A stretch of DNA of 60,336 bases from Luteitalea sp. (GTDB lineage: Bacteria > Acidobacteriota > Vicinamibacteria > Vicinamibacterales > Vicinamibacteraceae): the NCBI GenBank assembly GCA_009377605.1, contig WHTT01000038.1:1-60336 (forward strand), given 5' to 3'. The translations under genes and the position numbers were made by a program. The notes under the pieces were generated by a model that did not search any database, was not told where the DNA came from, and worked only from the letters and a program-made list of their open reading frames with translations. Positions 1-9,374 of the stretch are shown here, piece after piece; the stretch's first letter is position 1; every line of letters begins with the position of its first letter.

Positions 1-96
1 GGGAGCATACAGGCCGTATTTGACCGACGAGCAACGCCGCCAGCCGGGATGCCCCGCCCGGGACTTATGTGACGAATCACTGTTACGGGACACTAG
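1..96. repeat. Dispersed repeat, copy 1 (cut by window edge)
   Basis: This segment is almost identical to 23573-23666. The only clear differences are three extra bases near position 55 and the base just after the shared ACACTAG end. The two copies lie in unrelated flanks, and the right end of both is the same. A related end in reverse orientation (actagtgtcctgtaacag) is at 56076-56093. This suggests the terminus of a mobile or REP-like element. No transposase is visible next to it, and the copy starts at the first base of the window, so its left limit is unknown. Confidence 0.75.
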
Positions 97-427
97 GTTC
101 CGGCGAGCCTTCGAAACGCTACCGTGCATGACAGTCTCCTTTGGGGTGCCCGCGCGGACCCGCCAATTGACCGCAGGAATTTCTGCTATGCAGAACTGGT
201 TCTATTTGTGACGGCTGGCTACGGAGTCTACTCATGCGTACCGAGAGTGTCAACAGCTTGCCCGCGAAATGTTTGCGTGAAATGCCCGCGAACAGTCCAA
301 AGATGTGTCTGTCTCCTGCGTGCGAGACCGAATGGGAGCAAAGCTGCTCCCCTGAGCGCTGTCGGAACGGAGACCCCCGTCAGCTCGCACCGGGGCGGCC
401 GGCGTGGGCCTCGGTGCGGTCCAGCAT
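97..427. other. Non-coding stretch with an IclR-like palindrome
   Basis: No convincing gene is present; the short frames have no recognisable protein signature and overlap each other. The one notable signal is a perfect inverted repeat TTCTGC-TAT-GCAGAA at 181-195, which resembles operators of IclR-family regulators and a similar site upstream of the rhamnose isomerase gene at 41738-41753. Its target gene is not obvious, because the enolase-like gene to the right is transcribed toward it. Confidence 0.4.
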
Positions 428-1686
428 TCACAGCGTGGATCCGAGGCCGGCCGGTATCGCGAACGCGAGCTGATGCAGGCCTCCTCGTGGCTGGAAGAGG
501 GACGCCAGTCGAGGCAGCCAGTCACGATTGGCGTCAGGCGTGAACTGCGGCGAGTTCAGCTCGACGCCATTGATCGTCGGCACGTGGGCCGCGAACAGGG
601 CGGCATGAATGGCCGCCAGGCCAGGGTTCGTCAGGTCCTGCATGGCGAGCAGAAGCTTGTGTTGGGCCGCCCATGCCGCAACGACCAGCGAGAAGCTGTG
701 TCCCTTGCAGGTCTTGACGGCGAGACCGCTCCACCCCTGCTCGACAGCCGCCGGAAGCACGTCGCCGCCGACGAGGCCTTCATCCAACAGGACAGGCTTG
801 AGCCGTGCCACCTTGCGCCAATCGAAGGCGTGGCGGCGGATGTCGCGACCGGTCGGCTGCTCGAGATACGCGACGGCCTGGAACGCCTCGGGATCGGCCC
901 CACGAAGCCGCTCGAGATAGTCGACGACGCTGTCCGCGTCCGGGTTGCCTTCATTGCTGTCGAGCGACAGCCTGGGACGTCCGCGACTGAGCGCCTTGGC
1001 TGTTCGAAAGATCTCGACCGTGCGAGCCACGTCCGCCGCGCTGTCCTTTCCGGAGAGCTTCAGCTTGAAGCAACCGTAGCCCCCTGCGCGCACGATCGGC
1101 AGCACCTCGGCCGTCAGGGAGTCGTGTGCGCCGACGATCCACCAGGCGGAAGCGCTGTGACCGGCTCGCGGACGATGCGCTGGATGGCTCGACAGGCGCC
1201 GGTCTTCGGAAAGTAGCGGTCTGCGGTGGGGATGGGGACTGGCTCGGTGTAGAGCTGGAATGCCGAGCGACCCAGGGCGATGCCGGCAGCGTCGTGTATG
1301 GCGGCATCGAACGGGCTGGCGCACATCAGCCGGGCGAGCACCGGCGGATGATCCGCTGCCCACATGGCACCATGCAGGCGGAGGCCGAGCTCCAAGGGAT
1401 GTTCCGCCTCGCCCCCGCAGAGCGAACCGAGGCCTCCTGCAATGGTTTCGCAGAGACGGCGGAGCGCTGCGTTCTTTTCTGCGTGCGAGAGCGACGCATC
1501 GGGCCAGGCCCAGAGATCGCTCAAATAGATGGAGGCACGGCCCGTAGCCTCCTTCCCCGCGACGATGACGCGGACCGCGACGCGAGCTTCCGTCAGCTTC
1601 GTGATCGGTCCGTTGCTCAATTGAAGCGGTCTGGCAAGTGCTCGCTCGAGGAACTCGACATCGGCATGCAGGAGCTCGGTGTTCAT
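428..1686 (-). pseudogene. Enolase-superfamily protein (mandelate racemase/muconate lactonizing type), frameshifted
   Basis: Two minus-strand frames together give one enolase-superfamily protein of about 415 residues. The N-terminal capping domain begins with MNTELLHADVEFL at 1686 and reads to about 1140. The barrel domain continues in another frame to 428. The barrel keeps the expected landmarks: a K-x-K strand (CFKLKLSGKD), a metal Asp in LSLDSNEG, a Glu in YLEQP and the LLDEG strand. The change of frame falls around 1130-1150, where VREPV should run into SAWWIVGAHD; a one-base indel would restore the gene. It is either a recent pseudogene or a sequencing error. Members of this superfamily are acid-sugar dehydratases or epimerases, which suits this locus, but the substrate cannot be read from the sequence. 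Confidence 0.75.
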
Positions 1687-1778
1687 GTCGGTGGGATCGA
1701 TGGCCCAAAGACCTTAACATGAGGGCAATCTCGCGGAGTGGAAGAGCGTCCGGCGAGTGAGGTCGCCGCCGGAGCTGC

Positions 1779-2017
1779 TGGTTGGCGAGCGACCACCGCT
1801 ATCTGCTCGACACCGTGGCTCGTTCTCCGCAAGTCTTCGCCGCAACGGCCTCTTACCCGACGTCGTGTCCAAGGACGCCCGTCTGCTCGAGCGCATGCGA
1901 CTGTCGGCGGCGGGCATCCGTGCCGTTCGGCTGGTCGGCGGCAGTCTTGAACGCCGAGGGAAGGACTGGATGGCCGTCGATGATCCGGTCCTCAGCGGGC
2001 TGCCCGCCGGCTCGTGA
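1779..2017 (+). pseudogene. Amidohydrolase (TIM-barrel) relic
   Basis: A short decayed stretch resembles the beginning of the amidohydrolase-2 family. One frame reads SDHRYLLDTVARSPQVFA, and after a shift near 1845 another frame reads a piece with ARLLERMRLSAAGIRAVRLVG, which is how such proteins continue (a date-with-cohort segment followed by the GVRGVRL strand). There is no start, no metal-binding HxH and no C-terminal half. It lies beside a broken enolase-superfamily gene, the same pairing found intact in the operon at 9.6-19.3 kb, so this may be the remains of a related catabolic locus. The assignment rests on motif memory, not on an alignment. Confidence 0.4.
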
Positions 2018-2020
2018 CCA

Positions 2021-2060
2021 TACAATAGTCACGCCGATAATGGTAGTTGAAACAACCATT
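2021..2060 (+). promoter_or_regulatory. Candidate -10 and hairpin before the ATPase gene
   Basis: TACAAT at 2021-2026 matches a -10 box at five of six positions. It is followed at 2039-2060 by an inverted repeat AATGGT-N10-ACCATT whose inner part (GTTG-AAA-CAAC) extends the stem with a bulge. The hairpin ends 15 bases before the GTG start of the downstream gene, so it could act as an operator or a leader structure. No good -35 is visible. Confidence 0.35.
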
Positions 2061-2075
2061 GTCTGAGATACCATT

Positions 2076-3551
2076 GTGCCGATGCGCAAGCCGGACATCC
2101 TCTGGAATCGCGACGCCGAGTGGACCGACCTCGCGACGGTCGCCACCGACCCCAGGCCCGGCGCCACGCTGGCACTACTCTACGGGCGGCGGCGGCAGGG
2201 CAAGACGCTCATGCTGGAGCTGCTCACCGAGGCAACCGGCGGCTTCATGTTCACCGGCCTCCAGCAGTCAGCCACACAGCAGCTGGCGGGTCTTGGCGAA
2301 GCCTACGCTCGCTTCCGGAGGCTGCCAACACGAAGCGCGTTCGCGGACTGGCGGACGGCGATCGACGCCCTGCTCGCCCTGGGCGACGGCGTCAAGGCAC
2401 CGGTCCCGGTCGTGCTCGACGAGTTCGGCTACCTGCTCGAGGCATCCCGCGAGCTCGCGTCGGTCATTCAGAACGGCCTCAGCCCGCGTGGTACCGCGCG
2501 TCGGCGTGGCCGCACTCGGTTGATTCTTTGTGGCAGCGCCTTGACAACGATGCGCAGTCTCCTCACGGGGAGCGCGCCGCTGCGGGGCAGGGCCAGCGCG
2601 GAGATCATGCTCAATCCCTTGGACTACCGCGCCGCGGCCGGTCTCTGGGGACTCGCGGGGCAGCCGGCGCTCGCCTTCCGCGTACATGCGCTCCTCGGCG
2701 GCACGCCCGCGTATCCTGAGATGGCCGGTGCCGCCCCAACGACCCTCGCCGCTTTTGACCGTTGGGTTCAGCAACGTCTGCTCCACCCGTCGAGCGCGCT
2801 CTTCCGCGAAGGCAACGTGCTGCTGCAGGAGGAGCCCGAGATCACCGACCGGCTCACCTGCCACGCGGTCCTGGCCGCGCTGAGCCAGGGCCGCACGCGC
2901 CGTGGGGAGATCGCCGCCGCGCTCGGGCGGCCGGATTCCAGCCTGACTCATCCGCTCGTTGCCCTGGAACAGGTCCAGCTCGTCGAGAAGGTGGAGGATG
3001 CGTTTCGGCAGAAGCGAAGTATTTATCGAATCCGCGAACCGATCATCCGTACGCACCAGTTGATCCTTCGCCCCAACGAGGCGCGTCTCGTCGCGCGAGC
3101 CTCGGCACGGGTGTGGGCGGACGCTCGAGAGACGGTCGTCTCCCTCATTTATGGCCCCCACCTGGAGGATCTGGCGCGAATCTGGTGCATGCACCATGCC
3201 GCCGAAGCGACCGTCGGTGGTGTCGCGACCAAGGTGCGGCCGGCCGTTCTCGCCTGCCGCGACCACCGGCGGGGACACCAACTCGATCTGGTCGTCACCG
3301 ACGGCCGGCCTGGCAAAGGCGAACGGATCATCGCGATCGGCGAAGCCAAGGCCCACGGACGAGCCCTGGCCATCGAGGAGCTGAAGCGGCTCGATCATCT
3401 CCGCGCTCTCCTGCCGCCTAGCCAGGTCACGGTCCCGCCGCGTCTGATTCTGGTGTCCACGGCCGGAGTCGCGCGCGACCTCCGTGCCGAAGCGCAGCGT
3501 CGAGGTGACGTCGAGCTCGTCGACCTCGACCGCCTGTACGCCGGGCAGTGA
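2076..3551 (+). CDS. AAA-type ATPase with DUF234-like nuclease-fold C-terminus
   Basis: This 491-residue protein matches the archaeal-type ATPase_2/DUF234 family. The P-loop is YGRRRQGKT (residues 36-44) and the Walker B strand is VPVVLDEFGYL (about 110-120, with D115 and E116). A winged-helix-like segment follows (about 280-330: RRGEIAAALGRPDSSLTHPLVALEQ). The C-terminal third contains QLDLVV followed by IAIGEAKA, a spacing that fits the PD-(D/E)xK nuclease fold known for DUF234. These ATPases are found sporadically in bacteria and have no settled function; roles in defence or mobile-element biology have been suggested for relatives. The start is GTG at 2076, with ATG at 2082 as an alternative. 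It stands alone between debris and a non-coding stretch, consistent with horizontal gain. Family call is firm, biological role unknown. Confidence 0.8.
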   Translation: MPMRKPDILWNRDAEWTDLATVATDPRPGATLALLYGRRRQGKTLMLELLTEATGGFMFTGLQQSATQQLAGLGEAYARFRRLPTRSAFADWRTAIDALLALGDGVKAPVPVVLDEFGYLLEASRELASVIQNGLSPRGTARRRGRTRLILCGSALTTMRSLLTGSAPLRGRASAEIMLNPLDYRAAAGLWGLAGQPALAFRVHALLGGTPAYPEMAGAAPTTLAAFDRWVQQRLLHPSSALFREGNVLLQEEPEITDRLTCHAVLAALSQGRTRRGEIAAALGRPDSSLTHPLVALEQVQLVEKVEDAFRQKRSIYRIREPIIRTHQLILRPNEARLVARASARVWADARETVVSLIYGPHLEDLARIWCMHHAAEATVGGVATKVRPAVLACRDHRRGHQLDLVVTDGRPGKGERIIAIGEAKAHGRALAIEELKRLDHLRALLPPSQVTVPPRLILVSTAGVARDLRAEAQRRGDVELVDLDRLYAGQ

Positions 3552-4106
3552 GGGTTCGGCATGTCCGTGCGCGACAGGCGGTGGCGGTCGACGCGCTGAA
3601 GTCGCCCGCCTGCAGCTCCCGTCGCTGCCGCATCGCAGCAAGCCGGAACGACGGCGTCGTCTTCTCGCTGCCCCTGAGGAGCGGACAGAGGTCAATATGG
3701 ATCCTCCGGAAGCGGTAGGCCCGACAAAGTGGCGGAAAACGCTTGCGCGTCTCTCGACCTGTCGGCCACGAGCGAGACCCAGCACGCGGGCGACCAGCGC
3801 ACGGACACTGATGACAGCGACTCCGGCAAATCGAGCATGCCATACGGCACGTCAGTCTTGAAACCAGACATGTTGTTTCGCTACAGATGCATGACAAGGC
3901 CAAAGCTGTAGCCTGTCAACAGCTATAGTGAAGGCTCGGCTGTTCCGAAGTTGGCGCGACGCGATCGAGACCGCGGTGCGCGGATCGCGACCGGGAAGAG
4001 CGACGGGTATTGCTGTGTCAAACATGATTTGACAGAGCGAGGCCACGCATGCCATGGTGACGCCTGCCAGCCCGACGGTCGGGCTTTGGCCTTCTGGGAG
4101 AGCCCG
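3552..4106. other. Intergenic region upstream of the EF-hand protein gene
   Basis: No gene is supported here; the frames on both strands lack family signatures. The right part contains the TGTCAA-N7-TTGACA palindrome at 4016-4034 and a half-site (TGTCAA) near 3916, listed separately. Confidence 0.5.
4016..4034. promoter_or_regulatory. Operator palindrome overlapping a -35 box (site 1)
   Basis: TGTCAAAcatgaTTTGACA is a perfect 7-5-7 inverted repeat 73 bases upstream of the chosen start of the EF-hand protein gene. Its right arm contains a consensus -35 hexamer TTGACA (4029-4034). The same architecture occurs at 9519-9537 between the TBDR and the DUF4861 operon. The regulator is not identified. 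Confidence 0.6.
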
Positions 4107-5957
4107 ATGACTCGCGCCATGGCCGCACGGCTGCTCGCGACACTGCTCCTGGCGACGACGCCGCTCACGACGGGACAGATCGCAGCTTCCTCGGGTGCCG
4201 CGCCCGGCCGCGCGCGCAACGTCGCACCGCTGTCCCCGGCGTCGCTGCCCTGGTACATGCGCGAGACCGCGATGACGGAGGAGGGCCGGCTCACCTTCCT
4301 GACCAAGCCCTGGTGGCCGAAAGCGCAGGCCCTGGCCGACGGCGAGCGCTTCACGCTGGACCTCGACGGCAACGGCCGGCCGGAGACGATCGTCACCCGT
4401 CAGAACGGGCACATCGTCGAGGCGATCGACGACTCGGGGCGCGCCGAGGAGATCTGGAACAGGGCGAGCACCGCCTATCTCGTGAGCTTCAAGGGCACCG
4501 GTCTCGTGGACCGGCTGGTCGACTACATCGACAATGACGACGACGGCCGGGCCGACGAGATGGAGCTGCGGTACTACCGCGACGGGTACCTGCGCTACGC
4601 CTGGTTCGGCGAGAACTATGACGACGACGGCGCACAGATCTTCGGGCTGAAGGAGTGGTCGTACGCCGGCGAGGAGGGGATCAACAGGTTTCGCGGCAAC
4701 CTGCAGATCTTTCTAAACAAGTACGATCCGGTGACGAAAGAGTGGCTACCGCTCTCGGAGTGTCCCTTTGCGTTCTGGGACGACGATGGTGACGGACATG
4801 GCGATACGGTGCTGCGCGTGAGCGCGGCGCCGCTCGCCAGCCTGACGGGCCCCGATACCGACTACGCGAACAACTACGACTACATGTGGGCACCACAGGC
4901 CACGCCGCTCGGCGAGCTCGGCAACGTGAACGTGCGCCTGAGCTTCAATCTCGATGTCGAGCCGCGGCCGGAGGGAGTCGACGCGCCGCACTATACGTTC
5001 GGATTCACCATGGTGGGACGTGCGCCGTACGACTATCCCGACATGACCTACACGAATCCGCGTCGTCGCCCGCCGCAAACGGTGCGGCGCATCGCGTGGA
5101 AGCGGGGCATCGCCGTCGGCCTGCGCTATCCCGCACAGGAAACGGGGTTCACCTGGGATGAGTCGCGCTCGGTGCGGCGATGGGAGGGACAGTTCTGGAT
5201 CTACGAGCGCGTCTATCTTTCCAACACCGGCGGCCCAACCACGCGCTGGAACATGCGCCGCGAGTATTCTCCGACGCCGTCGTCGGCGCGTGCGATCTAC
5301 TACTCGGACGCTGACAAGCGCTATCACCTGTTCGGCGCGACGGAAGGATGGCTCGAAGCCGGATATCTCGTGGAGCCGCGCAAGGATCTCGAATTCCGCT
5401 GGTTCGACACCGATCGCGACGGCTATCTGGACACCGTGCAGGTGTTCCTGCCCGACCGTCCCACGCCCGTGCGTGTCGCGCGGTTCACGCCGCGGGCACG
5501 GCGAGTGCCGCTCGATCGGGAGGCCTTGACACGCGAGTACCACGAGCGCGTGCTCCCGAGGGCCATCGAGGAGAACCGCCAGATCATCGCGGCGCTGAAG
5601 AACGTGGCGCGCTCGCCGGCCGCCACCGCCTACGAGGCCGAGGCCGCGCGCGCTTCGCACCCGGAGCGCATCCGCTACTGTCTCGACATCGCGCGTGAGC
5701 TCCACTATCTCGCGGTACGCGACGCCCTGTACGCGCGGGCGGCGGCCGGTCCGTATCCGTCGCGGGAGCGAGATGGCCGGAAAAGGCGCAGCATGGACCC
5801 CGGCTCCCTGGAGACCGGCTACTCGATGGGCGACAGCCTGCGCTTCTGGAGGATGACGAAGGAGATCGAGGCGTTCAGCCAGCGCTACGACGAAGGCCGC
5901 TACGTGGAGGCGGCGCGAGCGCTCGACGCGCTCGCGTCCGCGCTGCCAGTCCGTTAG
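4107..5957 (+). CDS. Secreted protein with EF-hand/dockerin-like calcium loops, function unknown
   Basis: The protein is 616 residues. The ATG at 4107 was chosen because it follows a GGGAG motif and opens a good signal peptide (MTRAMAARLLATLLLATTPL...); the frame is open further upstream but that part is not protein-like. Four DxDxDG-type calcium loops are spread over the chain: LDLDGNGRPE (about 4358), YIDNDDDGRADE (about 4525), WDDDGDGHGD (about 4777) and FDTDRDGYLD (about 5404). The C-terminal part (from about 5530) is helical and charged. I do not recognise an enzyme domain. Its convergent TBDR neighbour and the operator shared with the TBDR/DUF4861 promoters suggest an exported role in polysaccharide binding or cleavage. 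It could be an uncharacterised lyase or glycan-binding protein. Confidence 0.75.
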   Translation: MTRAMAARLLATLLLATTPLTTGQIAASSGAAPGRARNVAPLSPASLPWYMRETAMTEEGRLTFLTKPWWPKAQALADGERFTLDLDGNGRPETIVTRQNGHIVEAIDDSGRAEEIWNRASTAYLVSFKGTGLVDRLVDYIDNDDDGRADEMELRYYRDGYLRYAWFGENYDDDGAQIFGLKEWSYAGEEGINRFRGNLQIFLNKYDPVTKEWLPLSECPFAFWDDDGDGHGDTVLRVSAAPLASLTGPDTDYANNYDYMWAPQATPLGELGNVNVRLSFNLDVEPRPEGVDAPHYTFGFTMVGRAPYDYPDMTYTNPRRRPPQTVRRIAWKRGIAVGLRYPAQETGFTWDESRSVRRWEGQFWIYERVYLSNTGGPTTRWNMRREYSPTPSSARAIYYSDADKRYHLFGATEGWLEAGYLVEPRKDLEFRWFDTDRDGYLDTVQVFLPDRPTPVRVARFTPRARRVPLDREALTREYHERVLPRAIEENRQIIAALKNVARSPAATAYEAEAARASHPERIRYCLDIARELHYLAVRDALYARAAAGPYPSRERDGRKRRSMDPGSLETGYSMGDSLRFWRMTKEIEAFSQRYDEGRYVEAARALDALASALPVR

Positions 5958-5961
5958 AAAC

Positions 5962-6052
5962 GGACGCCTCGGCGAGGTGTCCCTACCATTGAACCCACGC
6001 CTCGGGCGAGGCGTCCCCTACCGTGTGGTAGGGCGCGTTCGCCGAACGCGCC
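5962..6052. repeat. REP-like palindrome cluster
   Basis: Between the two convergent genes lie two imperfect copies of a short GACGCCTCGGCGAGG-type palindrome (about 5963 and 6000), each followed by a CCCTACC motif. A perfect palindrome with arms GGCGCGTTCG/CGAACGCGCC follows at 6032-6052. Such clusters are typical REP-type intergenic repeats in high-GC soil bacteria; the assignment to a particular repeat family is not made. Confidence 0.6.
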
Positions 6053-6148
6053 GTGAAAAAGGAACCGGGGACCTTTTCCGCGACCAAGGAGGGAGGTCCT
6101 TCTCTGGGTATCGTTCGTCCCGGAAAAGGTCCCCGGTTCCTTTTTCAC
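6053..6148. terminator. Perfect 28-bp inverted repeat, likely bidirectional terminator
   Basis: The arms 6053-6080 and 6121-6148 are exact reverse complements (outer end GTGAAAAAGG, inner end TTTTCCG), separated by a 40-base loop. The hairpin ends one base before the stop codon of the TBDR gene on the minus strand and also lies downstream of the EF-hand gene on the plus strand. A-rich and T-rich outer ends would give U-tracts in both directions. It may equally be a dispersed repeat that was domesticated as a terminator. Confidence 0.6.
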
Positions 6149-6149
6149 G

Positions 6150-9100
6150 CTAGAACGTCAGCTTCAGGCCAAACTGCAGGATCCGCGGAGCCGCGGCCGA
6201 GAAGACAGTGCCAGCCGTCGCGGTGTCGATGAACGCAGCCGGCCTGCCGTAGTTCGCGTGGTTGAACAGGTTGAACGCCTCCGCACGGAACTGCAGCGCG
6301 GCCCGCCCAACGAGCCGCTGCGTCCTCGACAGCACGAGGTCCACGTTGACGTAATTGTCGGCGCGCAGGATGTTGCGGCCGGAGTCGCCGAACGTGAATG
6401 CGGCCGGCACCTCGAAATCGGCCGGGTTGAACCACTGAGCCACCGTGGGCTCGTCACGGCCCCCTGAGCCGATACGGTTAGGCCGCTGGGGCGTCCCCGT
6501 GTTCGCCTGATCCACGCTGATGCGCGGCGTGAACGGCAGCCCGCTCCGCACCTGCACGATCGTGCCCACCTGCCACCCGCCGAGCAGCGCGCCCGCTACG
6601 CCCTCCGAGAGCCAGGGCTTGTCGGGACCGAACGGCAGCTCGTACAACCCGCTGAACACGAAGTTGTGCGTGACATCGAAGTCCGAGACCGCCCATTCCG
6701 CGTCGAAGTCCCGCGGGTTCTGCACCGCGCCGCCGATATCGGAGCTGACATCGTCCATGGACTTGGCGTAGGCGTATGACGCGAGAAACGACAGGCCCGC
6801 CGACAGCCGCCGCTCGACCTTGGCCTGCAGCGCGTGATACGTGCTGCGGCCGCCATCGTCACGCAGGATGCCCCGGCCGAAGCGCGGGAACGGGCGCCGC
6901 GTCTGGATGTCACCGGGGCCGGGCTCCGGCTGATTGAACCACACATCGCGCTCGAGATGCTTACCGCGCTTGCCCAAGTAGGAGATCTCGACGGCCATGT
7001 CGTCGAGCAACTCGCGCTGGACGGTCACGTTCCAGGTCTCTTCGTCGGGCGATCGTTGATCCAGCGGGCGCGCGTCGATGATCGGCGGCGAGGCAGCTGA
7101 CGGCGGCTGCGCCGCGAAGAACTCCGCGAGCGAGCGGTTCGGGATAGGCGTGTCGTTGCTCGCGGCCTCGTCGAACAGGAAGGGCGGATTGATCACGCCG
7201 CCCGTGCGCCCGTTGGCGTTCACCGGCTCGTAGAACACACCGTACCCGCCGCGCAGCACGGTGCGGCCGTCGCCGAACAGGCGCCAGGCGGCGCTCACGC
7301 GCGGCGCGACGTTGTTCAGGTCGTTCGACTGGATCCGGCGGGGCAGGCCGAGCTCGTCGGTCGTCACGTATGCGCCAGGCAGCGCGTCGTACGCGGCGCG
7401 GGCGATCTTCTGGCCGTCCAGGTTCACGGGCGACGACAGGATCACCTGGCCGCGGCTGATATCGAACAGCGACAGCTGGTTGTCGTAGCCGAGCGGCCAC
7501 GGATTGTACTCGTAGCGCAACCCGAGGTTGATCGTCAGGTCGTTCGAGACGCGCCAGTCGTCCTGGACGAACGCGTGCAGGTTGGTGAAGCGGTTACCGA
7601 ACCGCTCGCGCGGGAACGACCGCTGGGCCGAGCCGGGCAGGCCCAGCAGGAAATCGGCGAAGGCCGATCCGGATCCGCTGACCGACGGGGCGCGCGTGTA
7701 CGCGCCTGTGAAGCTGAACAATCCACTGTTGTACGCAGCGTTGAAGTTGCTGTTGTCCTGATACCGGTAGTCGAGGCCGGCCTTCCAGGTGTGGTTGCCG
7801 GCGAACCAGGAGATCGTCTGAATCAGCTGGTAGATGTCGTTGGTGTTGTTGAGTGGCCTGAAGGTGCGCCCGTCGATGCCCGCGAAGCCGATGATCCCGA
7901 TCTGCGGGAACCGCGGGAGCTCCTCGGTCGTGCGCTCGAAGCCGCCGATGCCGGCGGCCTGCGTGTGGTTCGTGCCGAGGCCAGGGGCACCCTCGAGCGT
8001 GTATTCGCGGTTGTAGCCGAACCGCGTCTCGGAAAGCATGGCCGGGCCTAGCGTGCGCGTGTAGCTGGCAGCGGCGTTCTGAAACCGCGACGTGAGCGTC
8101 TGGCCGATGAGCGCCGGAAGGGCCGCCGGCGTGAACGTCTCGACGTCGACGAGTGTGTAGCGTCCGAATAGACTGCTGCCTCCGCCGAGCGCCTTGTCGA
8201 CGCGCAGCGTGAGCTGATCGTTGTCGTCGCGCGTGCTCGGCGAGTGCACGAAGCGCTGCCCGTCAGGTGTGTTCGGCTCGGGCAGAAACTGGAGGAAGTA
8301 GGCGGCCTGCGGCGCGATGCGGTCGGCCGGGATGCGGTTATCCGGGAAGGTCGCACGCCTGAACGAGCTGCCCTCCACCACCGTGGTCGCTGGATCGAAG
8401 ATAGGCGTGGCCCCAAAGTCGCCCTGCCGTTGTGCGGCCGTGGGGACGACGAGGTTGTATGTGACGCCGCGGCGTTCGCGAAGTCCTTCATAGTTGGCGA
8501 AGAAGAAGAGGCTGTTCCGGCGAATCGGGCCACCGAGCAGCGTGCCGAACTGCCTGCGGTCGAGCGGCGGCTTCTCGAGTGCGAACGTCTGGCGCGCGTC
8601 GAAGACGTCGTTTCGGAAGAAGCCGTAGGCGCCGCCGTTGAGCTCGTTCGTCCCGGACTTGATGGAGATGTTCACGAGGCCCGGCGAGCGTCCGAACTCG
8701 GCTGCGAACGCGCTCGTCTGCACCTTGAACTCCTGCAGCGCGTCCACCGATGGCAGCACGCCGGTGCCGCCGTTGATCGGCCCCGTGGTCGACACGCCGT
8801 CGAGCAGGAACTCGGTCTTCGTCGCGCGCGAGCCGCTCACCGCCACGGAGCTGGCGCGGCCCGTTCCCAGCGGCCCGCTGGCGGTGACGCCCGGCGTGAG
8901 CGTCGCAAGCTGGGTGAAGTTCCTGCCGTTCAGCGGCAGCTCCACGATCTTGCGATTGTCAATCACCTGGCCGAGCGCGCCGGTCGTCGACTGGACGAGC
9001 GGCGCCTTGGCCTCAACGGCCACCGATTCAACGATGTCGCCGAGCTGCAGGGTGACGTCGACACGTGCGGCCTGGTTCACCTGGAGCACGAGCCCGGTGA

Positions 9101-9374
9101 GCACCTGCTTCTTGAATCCGGCCAGCTCGGCGGCAAGCGTATACCCGCTGGGCTGGAGGGCGCGCACCTCGTAGCCGCCGGCGTCGCCGGTGACGACGGT
9201 CCACGTGGCGTTCGTGCGAACGTTGGTCACCGTGATCGTCACGCCCGGCAGCACGGTGCCGGACGGGTCGTAGACGGTGCCGAGCAAGGTCGCGTCGGTG
9301 CTCTGCGCCAAGACCGCACCGGACGCGAGCGGCAGCGCAGGCAGAACGAGCAGAAGGCGGATCGCCCAACCCAT
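6150..9374 (-). CDS. TonB-dependent receptor, Oar-like (TBDR 1)
   Basis: This outer-membrane protein has 1074 residues. The start is ATG at 9374 (MGWAIRLLLVLPALPL), preceded by GGGAGG at good spacing; the frame is open four codons further through a TTG. After the signal peptide comes a carboxypeptidase-regulatory-like beta-sandwich (about residues 30-110, GTVYDPSGTVLPGVTITV). The plug domain (about 120-240) contains [12 protein letters not shown] and VNISIKSGTNELNGG. A long beta-barrel follows and ends in LKLTF with a terminal Phe. Such receptors import large glycans or peptides with TonB energy, usually without a SusD partner. The gene is divergent from the DUF4861 catabolic operon and shares its operator, so it probably imports the substrate of that operon. 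Confidence 0.93.
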   Translation of the reverse strand: MGWAIRLLLVLPALPLASGAVLAQSTDATLLGTVYDPSGTVLPGVTITVTNVRTNATWTVVTGDAGGYEVRALQPSGYTLAAELAGFKKQVLTGLVLQVNQAARVDVTLQLGDIVESVAVEAKAPLVQSTTGALGQVIDNRKIVELPLNGRNFTQLATLTPGVTASGPLGTGRASSVAVSGSRATKTEFLLDGVSTTGPINGGTGVLPSVDALQEFKVQTSAFAAEFGRSPGLVNISIKSGTNELNGGAYGFFRNDVFDARQTFALEKPPLDRRQFGTLLGGPIRRNSLFFFANYEGLRERRGVTYNLVVPTAAQRQGDFGATPIFDPATTVVEGSSFRRATFPDNRIPADRIAPQAAYFLQFLPEPNTPDGQRFVHSPSTRDDNDQLTLRVDKALGGGSSLFGRYTLVDVETFTPAALPALIGQTLTSRFQNAAASYTRTLGPAMLSETRFGYNREYTLEGAPGLGTNHTQAAGIGGFERTTEELPRFPQIGIIGFAGIDGRTFRPLNNTNDIYQLIQTISWFAGNHTWKAGLDYRYQDNSNFNAAYNSGLFSFTGAYTRAPSVSGSGSAFADFLLGLPGSAQRSFPRERFGNRFTNLHAFVQDDWRVSNDLTINLGLRYEYNPWPLGYDNQLSLFDISRGQVILSSPVNLDGQKIARAAYDALPGAYVTTDELGLPRRIQSNDLNNVAPRVSAAWRLFGDGRTVLRGGYGVFYEPVNANGRTGGVINPPFLFDEAASNDTPIPNRSLAEFFAAQPPSAASPPIIDARPLDQRSPDEETWNVTVQRELLDDMAVEISYLGKRGKHLERDVWFNQPEPGPGDIQTRRPFPRFGRGILRDDGGRSTYHALQAKVERRLSAGLSFLASYAYAKSMDDVSSDIGGAVQNPRDFDAEWAVSDFDVTHNFVFSGLYELPFGPDKPWLSEGVAGALLGGWQVGTIVQVRSGLPFTPRISVDQANTGTPQRPNRIGSGGRDEPTVAQWFNPADFEVPAAFTFGDSGRNILRADNYVNVDLVLSRTQRLVGRAALQFRAEAFNLFNHANYGRPAAFIDTATAGTVFSAAAPRILQFGLKLTF

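Noticed and set aside
3427-3903. Minus-strand frame as a possible permease relic
   Set aside because: The Cys/Arg-rich sequence has no hydrophobic segments or family motif, so it is left as non-coding.
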